From assembly GCA_014237395.1 (NCBI GenBank), contig JABZFP010000007.1:1-64000 (forward strand): DNA of 64,000 bases. Reading direction: 5' to 3'. A program made the translations under genes and the position numbers. The DNA is from Desulfobacteraceae bacterium. GTDB taxonomy: Bacteria > Desulfobacterota > Desulfobacteria > Desulfobacterales > UBA5852. Every line of letters starts with the position of its first letter. The first letter of the stretch is position 1. Shown piece by piece: positions 27,133 to 35,303 of this stretch. The notes below the pieces were generated by a model. That model was not told the origin of the DNA, ran no database searches, and was given only the letters and a program-made list of their open reading frames with translations.

Positions 27133-28815
27133 TCAAATATCCTGTGATAATATTTTCTTTAAGATCTCGGCGCACTGTTGGCGGTCAACTTTGCCACTAG
27201 CGCTTTTTGGTAACGTCTTTGCAGCAATTATTTTTGACGGACATTTCTGGCTGGTGAGGGTTTCCGCACATTGTTTCAATAATTTTATGGAAGAAAAATT
27301 TTTGTGCTTAGGTACGACAATCGCTACCAACTTATTTCCCAAGAGGTTGTCGGGAAGGCCTATCACCGCAGCTTCGATCAAAAGGTTTGTTGAGACCAGA
27401 AAATCTTCAATTTCCAACGGATTGATTCTATGGCCGCCGACTTTGATCAGGCCATCCTTGCGTGCGGTGACATACAAAAACCCTTCGCTGTCGCAATATC
27501 CGATGTCCCCGGTGTGATAGCCCTCCTGTGTGAGAACGCGATGGGTATCTTCCGGATCATTCCAGTATCCCATCATGATATTGGGCCCTTTGGCCACAAG
27601 CATGCCTGGGGTTCCTTCAGACACTTCTTGATTTTTCTCGTCCATGATTCGGATTGTTACATCCGGAATAGCAATACCGATAGAATCAATCTTGGATTCA
27701 AAATTTTCCGGTGGCAGATAGGTAAGGCGAGCAGAGGCTTCGGTTGCGCCGTACATAATGACGATATCGGTATGCGCAGGGAGTGTTTTTTGTAGAGCGA
27801 ACTTGATTGATTTGGCCATGTGGCCGCCAGCTTGTGAACAATAGCGTAAATGCGGGAGCTTGTCCCGGTAGGCCGCCAGGGGCGAGCGGTGGAGTAGGTA
27901 GGCAAAGGTGGATGGTACCCCTGAAAAGGCAGTCACATTCTCTTCAGCCATTTGTTTGACGACCGTAGCCGGGAAAGCGAACTGGTTATTGATGACGACC
28001 GTCCCACCGGCAGCGATGTGTGTATTCAACAGTGATTTTCCCATAACATAAAAAAAAGGCAGGACTACCATTTGAATGTCGTTTTGTGAAATTGATAAGT
28101 ATTGGCAGATGCTGTTCGTGTTGGCCACGATATTGGCGTGGCTCAGCATGACGCCTTTGGGTTGCCCGGTTGAGCCAGATGTGTAGATAATAGAAGCCAA
28201 ATCGGACGAATTCAGTTCGTAGTCTGTGGTGGGTTGTGGGTCGGAAAGAAGCTGTGGGTGGTCGGTGGTGGGTTGTGGGTTGGAGAAAGGCTGTGGGTCG
28301 TGGGTAGTGGGTCGTTTGTTGTTATCAACCCACGACCTACTACCTACTACCCCCAAATCGTTTATTATATTTAAGCAATCCTCCAGTTTAGCGACGGTGT
28401 AGGGGGTGTTGGCCCAGGATTGTTTGGGGCTTTGGATGATGAGCAGCTTTAGATCCAACCCGCTGAGATCGACGGCTTTAAGGAGGCGTTCGCATTTGAA
28501 ATTGGTGATGATGGCGGCCGGCTGCAGGTTGTGGAGCAGGTCTCGCAGACCGTCGGGTTTCAGACCTGGATTGAGGGGGGCCGCCACGGCGCCGGCTTTG
28601 AGGGTGGCGTAGTAGGCGACGATGTAGTCGACGCCGTTTTCCAGAAGAAGGGCGATGCGGTCGCCTTTGGCGATGCCGTTGGCCTGCAGGTAGGCGGCCA
28701 GGCTGTCAGCCCGGGCGTTGAGATCCCGATAAGCCACCCGCTCGCCACCGTGGATTACGGCGACTTTGCTAGGATAGCGGGAGGCGGAGTTTTCTAAGAA
28801 GTGGTGAATTAACAT
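27133..28815 (-). CDS. AMP-forming acyl-CoA ligase, exosortase-system associated
   Basis: A 560-residue adenylate-forming enzyme. The P-loop is SIIYTSGSTGQPKGVMLSH at about 208-226; YGATEAS, the YHTGDIGYCDSEGFLYVTARKDGLIKVGG hinge and the catalytic Lys in KSASGKVDR follow. It resembles the acyl-CoA ligase family of exosortase A loci, normally paired with an acyl carrier protein. Here the ACP gene is 1.3 kb away, separated by a repeat array and a nucleotidyltransferase pair. Residues about 152-200 (rich in P, T, D, N, Q) come from an in-frame repeat just before the P-loop; the family does not normally have this loop. The frame is intact, so it may still work. Confidence 0.87.
   Translation of the reverse strand: MLIHHFLENSASRYPSKVAVIHGGERVAYRDLNARADSLAAYLQANGIAKGDRIALLLENGVDYIVAYYATLKAGAVAAPLNPGLKPDGLRDLLHNLQPAAIITNFKCERLLKAVDLSGLDLKLLIIQSPKQSWANTPYTVAKLEDCLNIINDLGVVGSRSWVDNNKRPTTHDPQPFSNPQPTTDHPQLLSDPQPTTDYELNSSDLASIIYTSGSTGQPKGVMLSHANIVANTNSICQYLSISQNDIQMVVLPFFYVMGKSLLNTHIAAGGTVVINNQFAFPATVVKQMAEENVTAFSGVPSTFAYLLHRSPLAAYRDKLPHLRYCSQAGGHMAKSIKFALQKTLPAHTDIVIMYGATEASARLTYLPPENFESKIDSIGIAIPDVTIRIMDEKNQEVSEGTPGMLVAKGPNIMMGYWNDPEDTHRVLTQEGYHTGDIGYCDSEGFLYVTARKDGLIKVGGHRINPLEIEDFLVSTNLLIEAAVIGLPDNLLGNKLVAIVVPKHKNFSSIKLLKQCAETLTSQKCPSKIIAAKTLPKSASGKVDRQQCAEILKKILSQDI
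28216..28355 (-). repeat. GTGGGTT-type hairpin repeat inside the ligase gene
   Basis: The plus strand is built from degenerate heptamers (GTGGGTT, GTGGGTC, GTGGGTA) followed by a short spacer (TTTGTTGTTAT) and the reverse form (AACCCACGACCTACTACC). It can fold into a long imperfect hairpin. Related heptamer elements lie at about 35020-35135 and 37865-37945, both intergenic. Here it is read through in frame as a proline- and threonine-rich loop. Confidence 0.7.
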
Positions 28816-28817
28816 CC

Positions 28818-28903
28818 GTTGAGTTTGTTGGGTTCGTTGAGTTTATTGGGTTTATTGGGTTGGTTCAGTTAATAGAGTTCGTTGGGTTTGTCGAGTTGGT
28901 TAG
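28818..28903. repeat. 9-bp tandem array (GTTGRGTTT)
   Basis: About nine and a half degenerate nonamers (GTTGAGTTT, GTTGGGTTC, ATTGGGTTT, GTCGAGTTG) run from the start codon of the ligase gene into the gap. Read from the other strand the unit gives N-S-T/N-P-I triplets. It is one of about nine such arrays between 28.8 and 38.0 kb. Confidence 0.8.
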
Positions 28904-28943
28904 GCTGTAGGCTACAGCAAATTCAGAAAGCAATCATCTACGA

Positions 28944-29615
28944 CTACGCTTTCAATGAATTTTCCCTGCCATTAAAGATATCGAGGTGAACTGTCTTTAA
29001 TTGTTGATTAAATTCCTCGGTATTTGGCGCCTGTGTCCATTTTATGGTCGACAATCGTTCTATCGGGAATTGGTCGATGATTCTGCAATTTTCTATGGGA
29101 TCGATCCACAGATCTTTCGTACGTGCTTCACCGACAATGGTTTCCCAATCGAAAGAATAGTTTTTCGCGATAAAAACGATATCGACGATATCTTTCACTT
29201 CTAAACGACTCAATGCACACAATTTGTTGGACAGAATATTTTGCCAACTGTCTATACGGTGAAAAAGAGGGAACTTTTTAATCTCTCCATAATGATCGGG
29301 AACATCATTAACAAAGTCGACTTTTAAGGTTATATCTCCCGTTTTTAAAAAAATGCGGGCAAATGTTCCCGATGTGGCTGCGATGTCACATGCCCAACGA
29401 TCCTTAAAGGCATTGATTGCGGCATTGCATTCCGCTTTGAAGTTGTCATTGTCATTCACAAAAAAATCGAGATCATCCGAATAGCGATGATTCAAGTAGC
29501 AGCGTCCAAGTGCGGTTCCGCCTGTCAGATAGAAGTCCAAAGCCAGATCTTCGATGATTTTCAGGATTTCGTCCTGAAATGGGTACAATTTATCGATATA
29601 ATATGTCTCTTGCAT
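28944..29615 (-). CDS. AbiEii/AbiGii-type nucleotidyltransferase
   Basis: A 223-residue protein with the minimal nucleotidyltransferase signature DFYLTGGTALGRCYLNHRYSDDLDFFV (GG at 32-33, HRxSDDLDFF at 43-52). It then has LKVDFVNDV, the third acidic strand, and KLCALSRLEVKDIVDI. This matches the AbiEii toxin family of type IV toxin-antitoxin/abortive infection systems. It overlaps the small upstream gene (29590-29943) by 26 bases. The pair sits between the acyl-CoA ligase and its ACP, flanked by repeats, so it looks inserted. Whether it is a toxin is inference; the small partner does not look like an AbiEi antitoxin. Confidence 0.75.
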   Translation of the reverse strand: MQETYYIDKLYPFQDEILKIIEDLALDFYLTGGTALGRCYLNHRYSDDLDFFVNDNDNFKAECNAAINAFKDRWACDIAATSGTFARIFLKTGDITLKVDFVNDVPDHYGEIKKFPLFHRIDSWQNILSNKLCALSRLEVKDIVDIVFIAKNYSFDWETIVGEARTKDLWIDPIENCRIIDQFPIERLSTIKWTQAPNTEEFNQQLKTVHLDIFNGRENSLKA

Positions 29616-29943
29616 ATTTATATTTCATCTTCAAATCCTGCGGGAAAATACTCTTGATGATATTATCATCTAAGATCGCTGTGAGTTTTTCGGCAGGAAT
29701 AAGCTTTAGCAATGTATACCAATCACAAGAGGTTAATAGCTTCCTAAAAAATTGTTGGGATTGGATATCTTCAAGGCTCTGGAGGTGTGCTTCAATCAGT
29801 GATTCAGCATCAATAGGGTTGACCTCTGTATCCCAAAACAACCGGGACATGATTTTTTCTTTTTGTGATGGTGTCAAGGGTTTCACGGGTTTATGGGGTT
29901 CGTTGAGTTTGTTGAGTTGGCTTGGATCAAAAAAGGGATTCAA
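29590..29943 (-). CDS. Small protein upstream of the AbiEii-like gene
   Basis: Up to 117 residues, mostly helical and charged (LTPSQKEKIMSRLFWDTEVN, AHLQSLEDIQSQQFFRKLL). I do not recognise the family. The longest frame starts at a TTG at 29943, which lies inside a dispersed repeat, and residues 8-22 are encoded by a 9-bp array. A start at the ATG for MSRLFW (about 29850) would avoid both. It overlaps the nucleotidyltransferase gene by 26 bases, which suggests a co-translated pair, perhaps a regulator or antidote. Confidence 0.55.
   Translation of the reverse strand: MNPFFDPSQLNKLNEPHKPVKPLTPSQKEKIMSRLFWDTEVNPIDAESLIEAHLQSLEDIQSQQFFRKLLTSCDWYTLLKLIPAEKLTAILDDNIIKSIFPQDLKMKYKYARDILYR
29886..29925. 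repeat. Short 9-bp array (GTTGAGTTT), partly coding
   Basis: Four degenerate nonamers (GGTTTATGG, GGTTCGTTG-type and two GTTGAGTTK) fall in the 5' part of the 29590-29943 frame. They are followed at once by a palindromic repeat at 29931. Confidence 0.55.
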
Positions 29944-30073
29944 ACCTCAGATCGCGTCCGAGGGCAAGGCGCAGCCTGATGAAAAAGCGCAGCATACACG
30001 TTAGTATGTGAGCATTTTGAAGAAGGTTGGAACACAGCCATCGGGCGTTAGATGCGGTTTTGGATCCCCTTTT
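29931..30073. repeat. Structured dispersed repeat, copy G
   Basis: Arms AAAAGGGATTCAAACCTCAG and (reverse of the right end) AAAAGGGGATCCAAAACCGC are complementary with mismatches. Internally GCATAC and GTATG form the inner hairpin. The layout is the same as in copies at 46439, 48178, 53446 and 56333 but the arm sequence differs. It fills the gap between the ACP gene and the small protein gene. Confidence 0.6.
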
Positions 30074-30344
30074 AGCCCGCTGCAGCAGTCTTCGCGCCAC
30101 CTTCCAGTTTCGTGCTGAGGAAAGCCGTGACATTGTTGATGGAGTCGAGATTTTCGGGGATGAGCTCTTCGTCATCCACGGTAATGTCGTAGGTTTCCTC
30201 TAAAAAAGTGATGAGTTCCAGAACGCCGGTAGAATCGATGATGCCTTCTTCGAGGAATGAGGTGTCGTCCTTCAGGTTGTCCGCGGTTCCGAACAGGAAG
30301 TTGTCGATGATGAAGGTCCTGATGCTGGTCTTGATGTCATTCAT
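30072..30344 (-). CDS. Acyl carrier protein
   Basis: A 90-residue acidic protein with the phosphopantetheine site GIIDSTGVLEL (Ser at about residue 38) and a four-helix ACP pattern (FIIDNFLFG, LEEGIIDSTG, ITFLEETYDITVDDEELIPENLDS). Exosortase A loci carry such an ACP together with the AMP-forming ligase; the ligase would load it with an acyl group for polymer modification or a small molecule. The usual neighbour is displaced by about 1.3 kb of repeats and an AbiEii-like pair. The C-terminal GGAKTAAAG tail is unstructured. Confidence 0.88.
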   Translation of the reverse strand: MNDIKTSIRTFIIDNFLFGTADNLKDDTSFLEEGIIDSTGVLELITFLEETYDITVDDEELIPENLDSINNVTAFLSTKLEGGAKTAAAG

Positions 30345-30968
30345 TGTAAAAAGTCCTTGTTTTTATATCTAATTATAATCATTGGAGGGTAATATCGAAT
30401 ATAGCTCCGCATGGTGGTTTACATTTAGCCCGGCAATAGAGATCTGCACAAAGTCTTGGCCCGATCATTCCAGTTCTGGTGATGGGCCTGAGAGGTCGGC
30501 CATTTTTATGAGCATTTTCCCTCCCGTTCATTTTCTTTCACGTGAAAAGAAAACGAACCAAAAGAAAACGCCCGTGTCCCGCTTCATCCTGCGCGTCCAG
30601 TCTGCGCTCGGACCCGCCGAAACTCACCCCGCCTTCGCGAAGGCTACGGCGGGGCTCAGACAGTCGCCGCGTCTTTTCGTCCGCAGACGGGATGCTCGGC
30701 GCGGGACAAAGGGAATTAAAACCGAAACCGCCAAACATATCTCTATAAACCTCCCAGAAACAAACTTAGGAATAGTGGCTCAACTGCATTTTGCATGCCG
30801 CATTATCTTATGATCAAATTAAACTTAATTTCAGTGGGTTATAGTATGAGGAAGATATATCCCAATTATTCTGTTTACCATAGTGTCAAATCATTTCGGT
30901 ATTTTATGAACTGTGGTGCTCAGTATGGGAAATAATATTCTCTAATCCTTTTTACCGGGAAAAATGAT
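30345..30968. other. Gap of about 620 bases with palindromes
   Basis: No convincing gene. TTTTCTTTCACGTGAAAAGA centred near 30540 is an almost perfect palindrome (30529-30555). GCCTTCGCGAAGGC at about 30631 is a further dyad, and CCCGC/GCGGG stretches flank them, so 30530-30725 could fold into one long structure. A similar T-run palindrome, TTTTCTGTC/GACAGAAAA, is at 43424-43445. The ACP promoter should lie in 30345-30500. Confidence 0.4.
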
Positions 30969-31120
30969 TAACAGGCCGTGGATAAACACGCATCGGGTCA
31001 AAAGGCAAGGCGTAGTCCTATGTGAAATGAGCAGCCCCGCCGCAGGAGGGATGAGCGACAATGTGCTATGGCTGTAACGCTGCATTTCGGCCTAAGGCGC
31101 CGTTGATACACAGGCTGTTA
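30969..31120. repeat. Structured dispersed repeat, copy H, overlapping a gene end
   Basis: TAACAGGCCGTGGATAAACA on the left pairs with the right end, whose complement reads TAACAGCCTGTGTATCAACG. AGGCAAGGCGTAG resembles the inner part of other copies. The last 18 or so codons of the amidotransferase gene (31066-33096) lie in its right arm, so the repeat supplies that protein's C-terminus. Confidence 0.55.
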
Positions 31121-33096
31121 GGTCCGGTTTTGAGGATCCTGTCCTGGGGGATGGGATCGATGGCACGCCAGGGATAGTTGGCCACGAACTGGTGATGGAT
31201 TAGCTGGGCCGACAGGATGCCCACGACCGCCATGTTCTGGACCTCGCTGCCATGGCCGCCCTTGCGGTACTTGTTGAGAAGGCGGCTGACTTTTTGGAGA
31301 TCGAACAAGCCAGCCTGGCGGAGGCTGTCTTCGCCAAGCATGGCGTCCACATAGTCGTCGGGTGCCGGATTGAAGAAAACCTCCTGGATGGGGGCCCGGT
31401 AGGGCTGCTTGGGGCGGTTGCGCACGATGTCTGGGACCTCCTCGCTGAAGCTTTTCTTGAGGAGGTACTTTTCGTTGAGACCGTTGATTTTCCAGTGGGG
31501 CGGCATGCGCGCGGCAAAGTCTATTACCCGGTAATCCAAGAACGGCAGTCGGATTTCCAAGGAGTTTGCCATGGCCGGCCGGTCGCCCTGGGAAGAAAGG
31601 AGGTAGTTGGACAGGAAGACTTCCATCTCCAGATGCTGGGCCCGGGCGAGCAGGTTGCGGTCGGCGAAATCCGGGGGCAGGCCTTCGAGCACCTTGTCCC
31701 GCCAGGGGGTCCCGTTGAGCTTTTCTGCGATCTGGGTGCTGAAAAATTGGGTGTTCTTGCTCGTATTGTTCCAGCGGATGCGGTGCGAAAAGCAGGGGTC
31801 TTCCATGTCACCCGGTTTGACCGCATAAAAGGCGTACAAAAAGGCACTGGTCCTTCTGGGATTCTTGAAAATGTAGGGATAGAGCTTCTGGAGCAGCTGG
31901 GGACGGATCTTGGAGTCGGGCTGCCGTCCCCAGAAATGGCGGATTTTGGCTTCCTTGAAGATGTTGTAGCCGCCGAAGACCTCGTCGGCCCCTTCGCCGG
32001 TGAGCACCACTTTGAGCTGGTTATCCCGCACCAGGCCGGACAGGAGGTACAGAGGAACGGGGGCCGTTCGCAGGATGGGTTTCTCCGCGTGCCAGACCAG
32101 ATCGGCGAAATGCTCGCGAATGCCCTGGTTGGATGCCAGGGTTCGCCGATGATCCGTCTTCAAATGGGCGATCATCTCTTGCTGATAGCGGCTTTCGTCG
32201 AAGGAGCCCTCTTGGAAGCCGATGGAAAAAGTCTTGAGCCGGTTGTTGAAATTGCGTGCAATGAGGGCGGTGATCAAAGACGAGTCCAGGCCGCCGCTGA
32301 GATAGGCGCCCACGGGCACATCGGCCCGCAGCCGGATCCGCACGGCATCCAGCAGCAGGTCGTGTAGGGTTTCGCAGGCTTCGGGGAAGCTGCCCTGCCA
32401 GCGGTCTTCCGGCGCGTAGTAGGGCAGGGTCCAGAAGGCCTTTCGGGTGATGCGGCCATCTTTGACCGTCATATAATGGCCGGGAGGCAGCTCGTGGATA
32501 TTCTCAAAAATGGTGCCACCGCCGAGGGTGGTCCAGAAGGTGAAGACCTGGTGCAGGGCTTCGGCGTCGATGGCCCGCGTCACTTCCGGGTGGGTGAAAA
32601 GGGCCTTGATTTCGGAGGCAAACAGCAGCCGGTTGCCGCTGCAGGTGTAAAACAGGGGGCGGATGCCCATGCGGTCCCGGGCCAGGAAGAGTTCCTTTTT
32701 ACGGTTGTCCCAGATGGCCAGGGCGAACTGGCCGTTGATTTTTTCCAAGCAGGCTGGCCCGTATTCCTCATAGAGGTGCAGCAGCACTTCGGTATCGGTG
32801 TCGGTGGTAAAGCGGTGGCCCTTTTGGAGCAGCTCCGGCTTGAGCTCGACGTAGTTGAAGGCCTCGCCGTTATAGATAATCCAGAGGGAGCCGTCTTCGT
32901 TAGCAATGGGCTGCCCCCCGCCTTCGATCCCGATAATGCTGAGCCGCACATGGCCCAGGCCCATATGATCGTCCAGGTAAATCCCGGCCTCGTCGGGCCC
33001 GCGGTGGCGGATGACCGAAATCATCGGGACGAGCTCTTCACGGGATGGGGGAGCCATGGATTCGTTTAAGTTGAGTATGCCTGCTATGCCGCACAT
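31066..33096 (-). CDS. Second glutamine-dependent amidotransferase (AsnB family)
   Basis: A 676-residue class II amidotransferase. Cys2 (MCGIAGIL), RHRGPDEAG, YNGEAFNYVEL and DTDTEVLLHLYEEYG form the glutaminase. YLSGGLDSS and LTGEGADEVFGGYNIF form the ATP-binding synthase half. It is about 45 residues longer than the first paralogue, and the final tail (CINGALGRNAALQP) is encoded by a dispersed repeat, so it is probably an add-on. It is GC-richer than the first paralogue, which suggests separate origins. It lies in the backbone next to a NAD-synthetase-like gene. The probable role is amidation of a carboxyl group on polymer or precursor. Confidence 0.85.
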   Translation of the reverse strand: MCGIAGILNLNESMAPPSREELVPMISVIRHRGPDEAGIYLDDHMGLGHVRLSIIGIEGGGQPIANEDGSLWIIYNGEAFNYVELKPELLQKGHRFTTDTDTEVLLHLYEEYGPACLEKINGQFALAIWDNRKKELFLARDRMGIRPLFYTCSGNRLLFASEIKALFTHPEVTRAIDAEALHQVFTFWTTLGGGTIFENIHELPPGHYMTVKDGRITRKAFWTLPYYAPEDRWQGSFPEACETLHDLLLDAVRIRLRADVPVGAYLSGGLDSSLITALIARNFNNRLKTFSIGFQEGSFDESRYQQEMIAHLKTDHRRTLASNQGIREHFADLVWHAEKPILRTAPVPLYLLSGLVRDNQLKVVLTGEGADEVFGGYNIFKEAKIRHFWGRQPDSKIRPQLLQKLYPYIFKNPRRTSAFLYAFYAVKPGDMEDPCFSHRIRWNNTSKNTQFFSTQIAEKLNGTPWRDKVLEGLPPDFADRNLLARAQHLEMEVFLSNYLLSSQGDRPAMANSLEIRLPFLDYRVIDFAARMPPHWKINGLNEKYLLKKSFSEEVPDIVRNRPKQPYRAPIQEVFFNPAPDDYVDAMLGEDSLRQAGLFDLQKVSRLLNKYRKGGHGSEVQNMAVVGILSAQLIHHQFVANYPWRAIDPIPQDRILKTGPNSLCINGALGRNAALQP

Positions 33097-33100
33097 AATC

Positions 33101-33208
33101 AGTTCTTTGAGTTTGTTGAGTTAATAGGGTTTGTTGAGTTGATAGAGTTGATTGGGTTGATTGAGTTCCTTGGGTTTGTAGAGTCTATTGGGTTGGTTAA
33201 GTTGGTGG
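33101..33208. repeat. 9-bp tandem array (GTTGRGTTT)
   Basis: About twelve degenerate nonamers (TTTGAGTTT, GTTGAGTTA, GTTGAGTTG, ATAGAGTTG, ATTGGGTTG, ATTGAGTTC) fill the gap between the amidotransferase start and the end of the four-helix-bundle gene. Confidence 0.8.
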
Positions 33209-33577
33209 TTATTGTTTGGATTTCAGGTATTTGATGAATCCTGAAGTGAGCTTGGATACTTTTTCGGACTGGTTGTAAATCAGGTTAAAGGTTGCTTCCG
33301 AAATATAGCATTGGTCAAGGGCAACATATAGCTGGCTTTGGACCTCGGCAACTGAGCTTTTCGCGATAAATAGGAATTGGATAAACTCTTTATTGCCTTT
33401 TCTGGAGAAGCCCTCCGCGATGTTGGACATAGCTGATACGGCTGCATTTTGAATCTGGTTAACGAATCGATAATCTTTACAGAAGTTCTGATTCGATTTG
33501 ACTGCTTCATAGACCATCTGAACCAGAACTCGTGCTTCCTGCCAGGCCTGTATTTCCTCAAACCGCGTTATTTTCAT
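33209..33577 (-). CDS. Four-helix-bundle protein (23S rRNA intervening-sequence type)
   Basis: A 122-residue helical protein matching the IVP/S23 family: FEEIQAWQEARVLVQMVY, VNQIQNAAVSAMSNIAEGFSRKGNKEFIQFLFIAKSSVAEVQSQLYVAL and SGFIKYLKSK. The family is named after proteins encoded in intervening sequences of 23S rRNA genes, but most copies are free-standing and of unknown function. Here it lies alone between an amidotransferase and a NAD-synthetase-like gene, bounded by 9-bp arrays on both sides. A decayed second copy is at 36206-36325. Confidence 0.85.
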   Translation of the reverse strand: MKITRFEEIQAWQEARVLVQMVYEAVKSNQNFCKDYRFVNQIQNAAVSAMSNIAEGFSRKGNKEFIQFLFIAKSSVAEVQSQLYVALDQCYISEATFNLIYNQSEKVSKLTSGFIKYLKSKQ

Positions 33578-33939
33578 AGGTAAGCATATCAGTTCGTTGA
33601 GTTCATCGGGTGAGAGAGTTAATCGGGTTAATTGAGTTTGTAGGGTTTATTGTGTTAAAAAAGTTGGTGGGGTTGGTTTTTTTGCTTGAATTTAAGGCAT
33701 GTTATAGGATGGTGTAAATAACAGGCTGCAGGCTGATTAATAACAGCTTCGAGAGCAATACCTATCTGCCCCTGGTCTTCGGCACCTGACTCAATAAACC
33801 CAAGAATCTAAGCCAACCTAACAAACTCAAAGAACTCAAAGAACTCTATAAACCCAATGAACCCGAGCACTCAACAAACCCAACAATACCGCGCACTCAA
33901 CGAACTCAACAAACCCAATGAACCCGAAAAACGCTATTT
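33578..33939. repeat. Inverted pair of 9-bp arrays
   Basis: At 33591-33675 the array runs as GTTGAGTT units. At 33789-33929 it runs in the opposite sense (AACTCAACAAACCCAA). The two could pair over some 80 bases. Between them is a short stretch with CAGGCTGCAGGCTG. The right array stops ten bases before the end of the NAD-synthetase-like gene. Confidence 0.75.
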
Positions 33940-34926
33940 CTACTCTATTTCCGGAACTTCCTTGATCAACTGCGGCGCCAGGTGGAGATAGCGGGTGGTG
34001 GCGCGTTTGGTGTCGATGTCGTCATAGACCCGCTGGACCTGTTCCGGCGTGAGATCCAGGGTTGGCGCTACCTGCTCGGGGGTGTAGCCGTTGTTCTTGC
34101 CGTAGAGGCAGAGATCCATTTTGTCGTAGGGCAGGGAAAAGTAGAACTCGTCCTGACCCTGGGGCAGGGAATAGGTGTCGGTTGTGGGCGGACGCTTGCG
34201 GATTTGCTCGGGGACCCCGAGATGGGCCGCCATCTGGTAGACTTGGCTTTTATAAAGATGGGCGATGGGTTTGATGTCCGCGGCCCCGTCGCCGAGTTTG
34301 ACGAAAAAGCCCTGGTCGTATTCCAGCCGGTTGGGCGTGCCCACTACGGCGTAGTTGAACCGGTCCGCATAGTAGTAATCGAACATCTTGCGCGCACGCT
34401 GCTTGAAATTGGTGGCCGCGACGATCTCCAGGTAGGCCTTCAGGGGCAGGCGCTTCTGAACCGGAGGACCTTCCGGTGGCTGGGCCACAATGGAAAACAG
34501 GTTGAACCCCTTGGATTCCATCACGTTGGGAATGACGATCTTGGACTTCCACCCATCGCCGTATTCCGGAATCGCCTGCTGGACGGCCTCGTCGTAGCGC
34601 TGATAAAAACCGACCGCTTCCAACACGCCGGAGATATCCTCGTGGAACCACTTGACGCCGAAGGTGTCGGCCACCGATTTGCTGAGATCGAGAGTGTCGT
34701 CCGAGGAGTGCCGTTCGGGCATCAGCAGGGCCACGACACGTTCGGGGCCTAAGGCTTTGGCCGCCAGCCCCACAGAAACACTGCTGTCGATACCGCCGGA
34801 CAAGGCGACCACCAATCCGCGGCGCTTGAGCTGTTTGGTCAGAAGGTTTTTTATGCGGCTGCATATTTTATCGGTTTCTTGTTGAGCGTCGAGGGTCAAA
34901 ACGTCTTTGGAGAGGGATTGGTTCAC
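33940..34926 (-). CDS. NAD(+) synthetase-like ATP pyrophosphatase
   Basis: A 328-residue PP-loop protein. ALSGGIDSSV at 41-50 binds ATP. KMFDYYYADRFNYAVVGTPNRLEYDQGFFVKLGDGAADIKPIAHLYKSQVYQMAAHLGVPE is the NadE core. RKRPPTTDTYSLPQGQDEFYFSLPY follows. No glutaminase domain is present, so ammonia would be the nitrogen donor. Copies of this NadE-like subfamily in polysaccharide loci may amidate a sugar carboxyl group instead of making NAD; that is inference. Repeat arrays flank it on both sides. Confidence 0.8.
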   Translation of the reverse strand: MNQSLSKDVLTLDAQQETDKICSRIKNLLTKQLKRRGLVVALSGGIDSSVSVGLAAKALGPERVVALLMPERHSSDDTLDLSKSVADTFGVKWFHEDISGVLEAVGFYQRYDEAVQQAIPEYGDGWKSKIVIPNVMESKGFNLFSIVAQPPEGPPVQKRLPLKAYLEIVAATNFKQRARKMFDYYYADRFNYAVVGTPNRLEYDQGFFVKLGDGAADIKPIAHLYKSQVYQMAAHLGVPEQIRKRPPTTDTYSLPQGQDEFYFSLPYDKMDLCLYGKNNGYTPEQVAPTLDLTPEQVQRVYDDIDTKRATTRYLHLAPQLIKEVPEIE

Positions 34927-35303
34927 GGGCAGTACCTCGTCGAGTTGGTAGAGTTTATTGGGTTTGTTGAGTTTAAAGGGTTGATCGAGTTTGTCGAGTT
35001 TGTTGAGTTGGCAAAAACCGTGGGTGGTGCGCTGTGGGTGGATAATAGGCTGCTAGGCTGTAGGTTTTTAGGCCACTCGCCACAACTACCAACAGATTTT
35101 AGCCTTTTCAACCTACCACCCACTACCTACGACCATCAGTCAGTTTGTTGGGTTTATAGCGTTTATAGGGGTGAAGATTTCTCAAGATATTGATTTTATA
35201 TTTATCCTCTTTGAGCACTTCATGCTCTTCGTGGTGAGCATGCTTTTTTTAAACCTTTACTTCAGGTCCTTCATGATCTTCATGGTAGAAGCTATTGGCC
35301 TTT
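34927..35303. repeat. Composite repeat region
   Basis: 34937-35010 is a 9-bp array (GTTGAGTTT type). 35020-35135 is a heptamer hairpin with GTGGGTGG units on the left and CTACCACCCACTACC on the right. 35150-35171 has three more nonamers. 35210-35236 and 35260-35286 are arrays of the other nonamer, CTTCATGNT. No gene is visible. Confidence 0.7.

Noticed and set aside
30382..30813. Open frames in the gap after the ACP gene
   Set aside because: They cross palindromes, have low-complexity or arginine/serine-biased composition on both strands, and lack ribosome sites.
31252..32367. Long plus-strand open frame opposite the second amidotransferase gene
   Set aside because: It is the antisense shadow of a clear AsnB-family protein in GC-rich DNA; similar long shadows oppose prsT and gspE.
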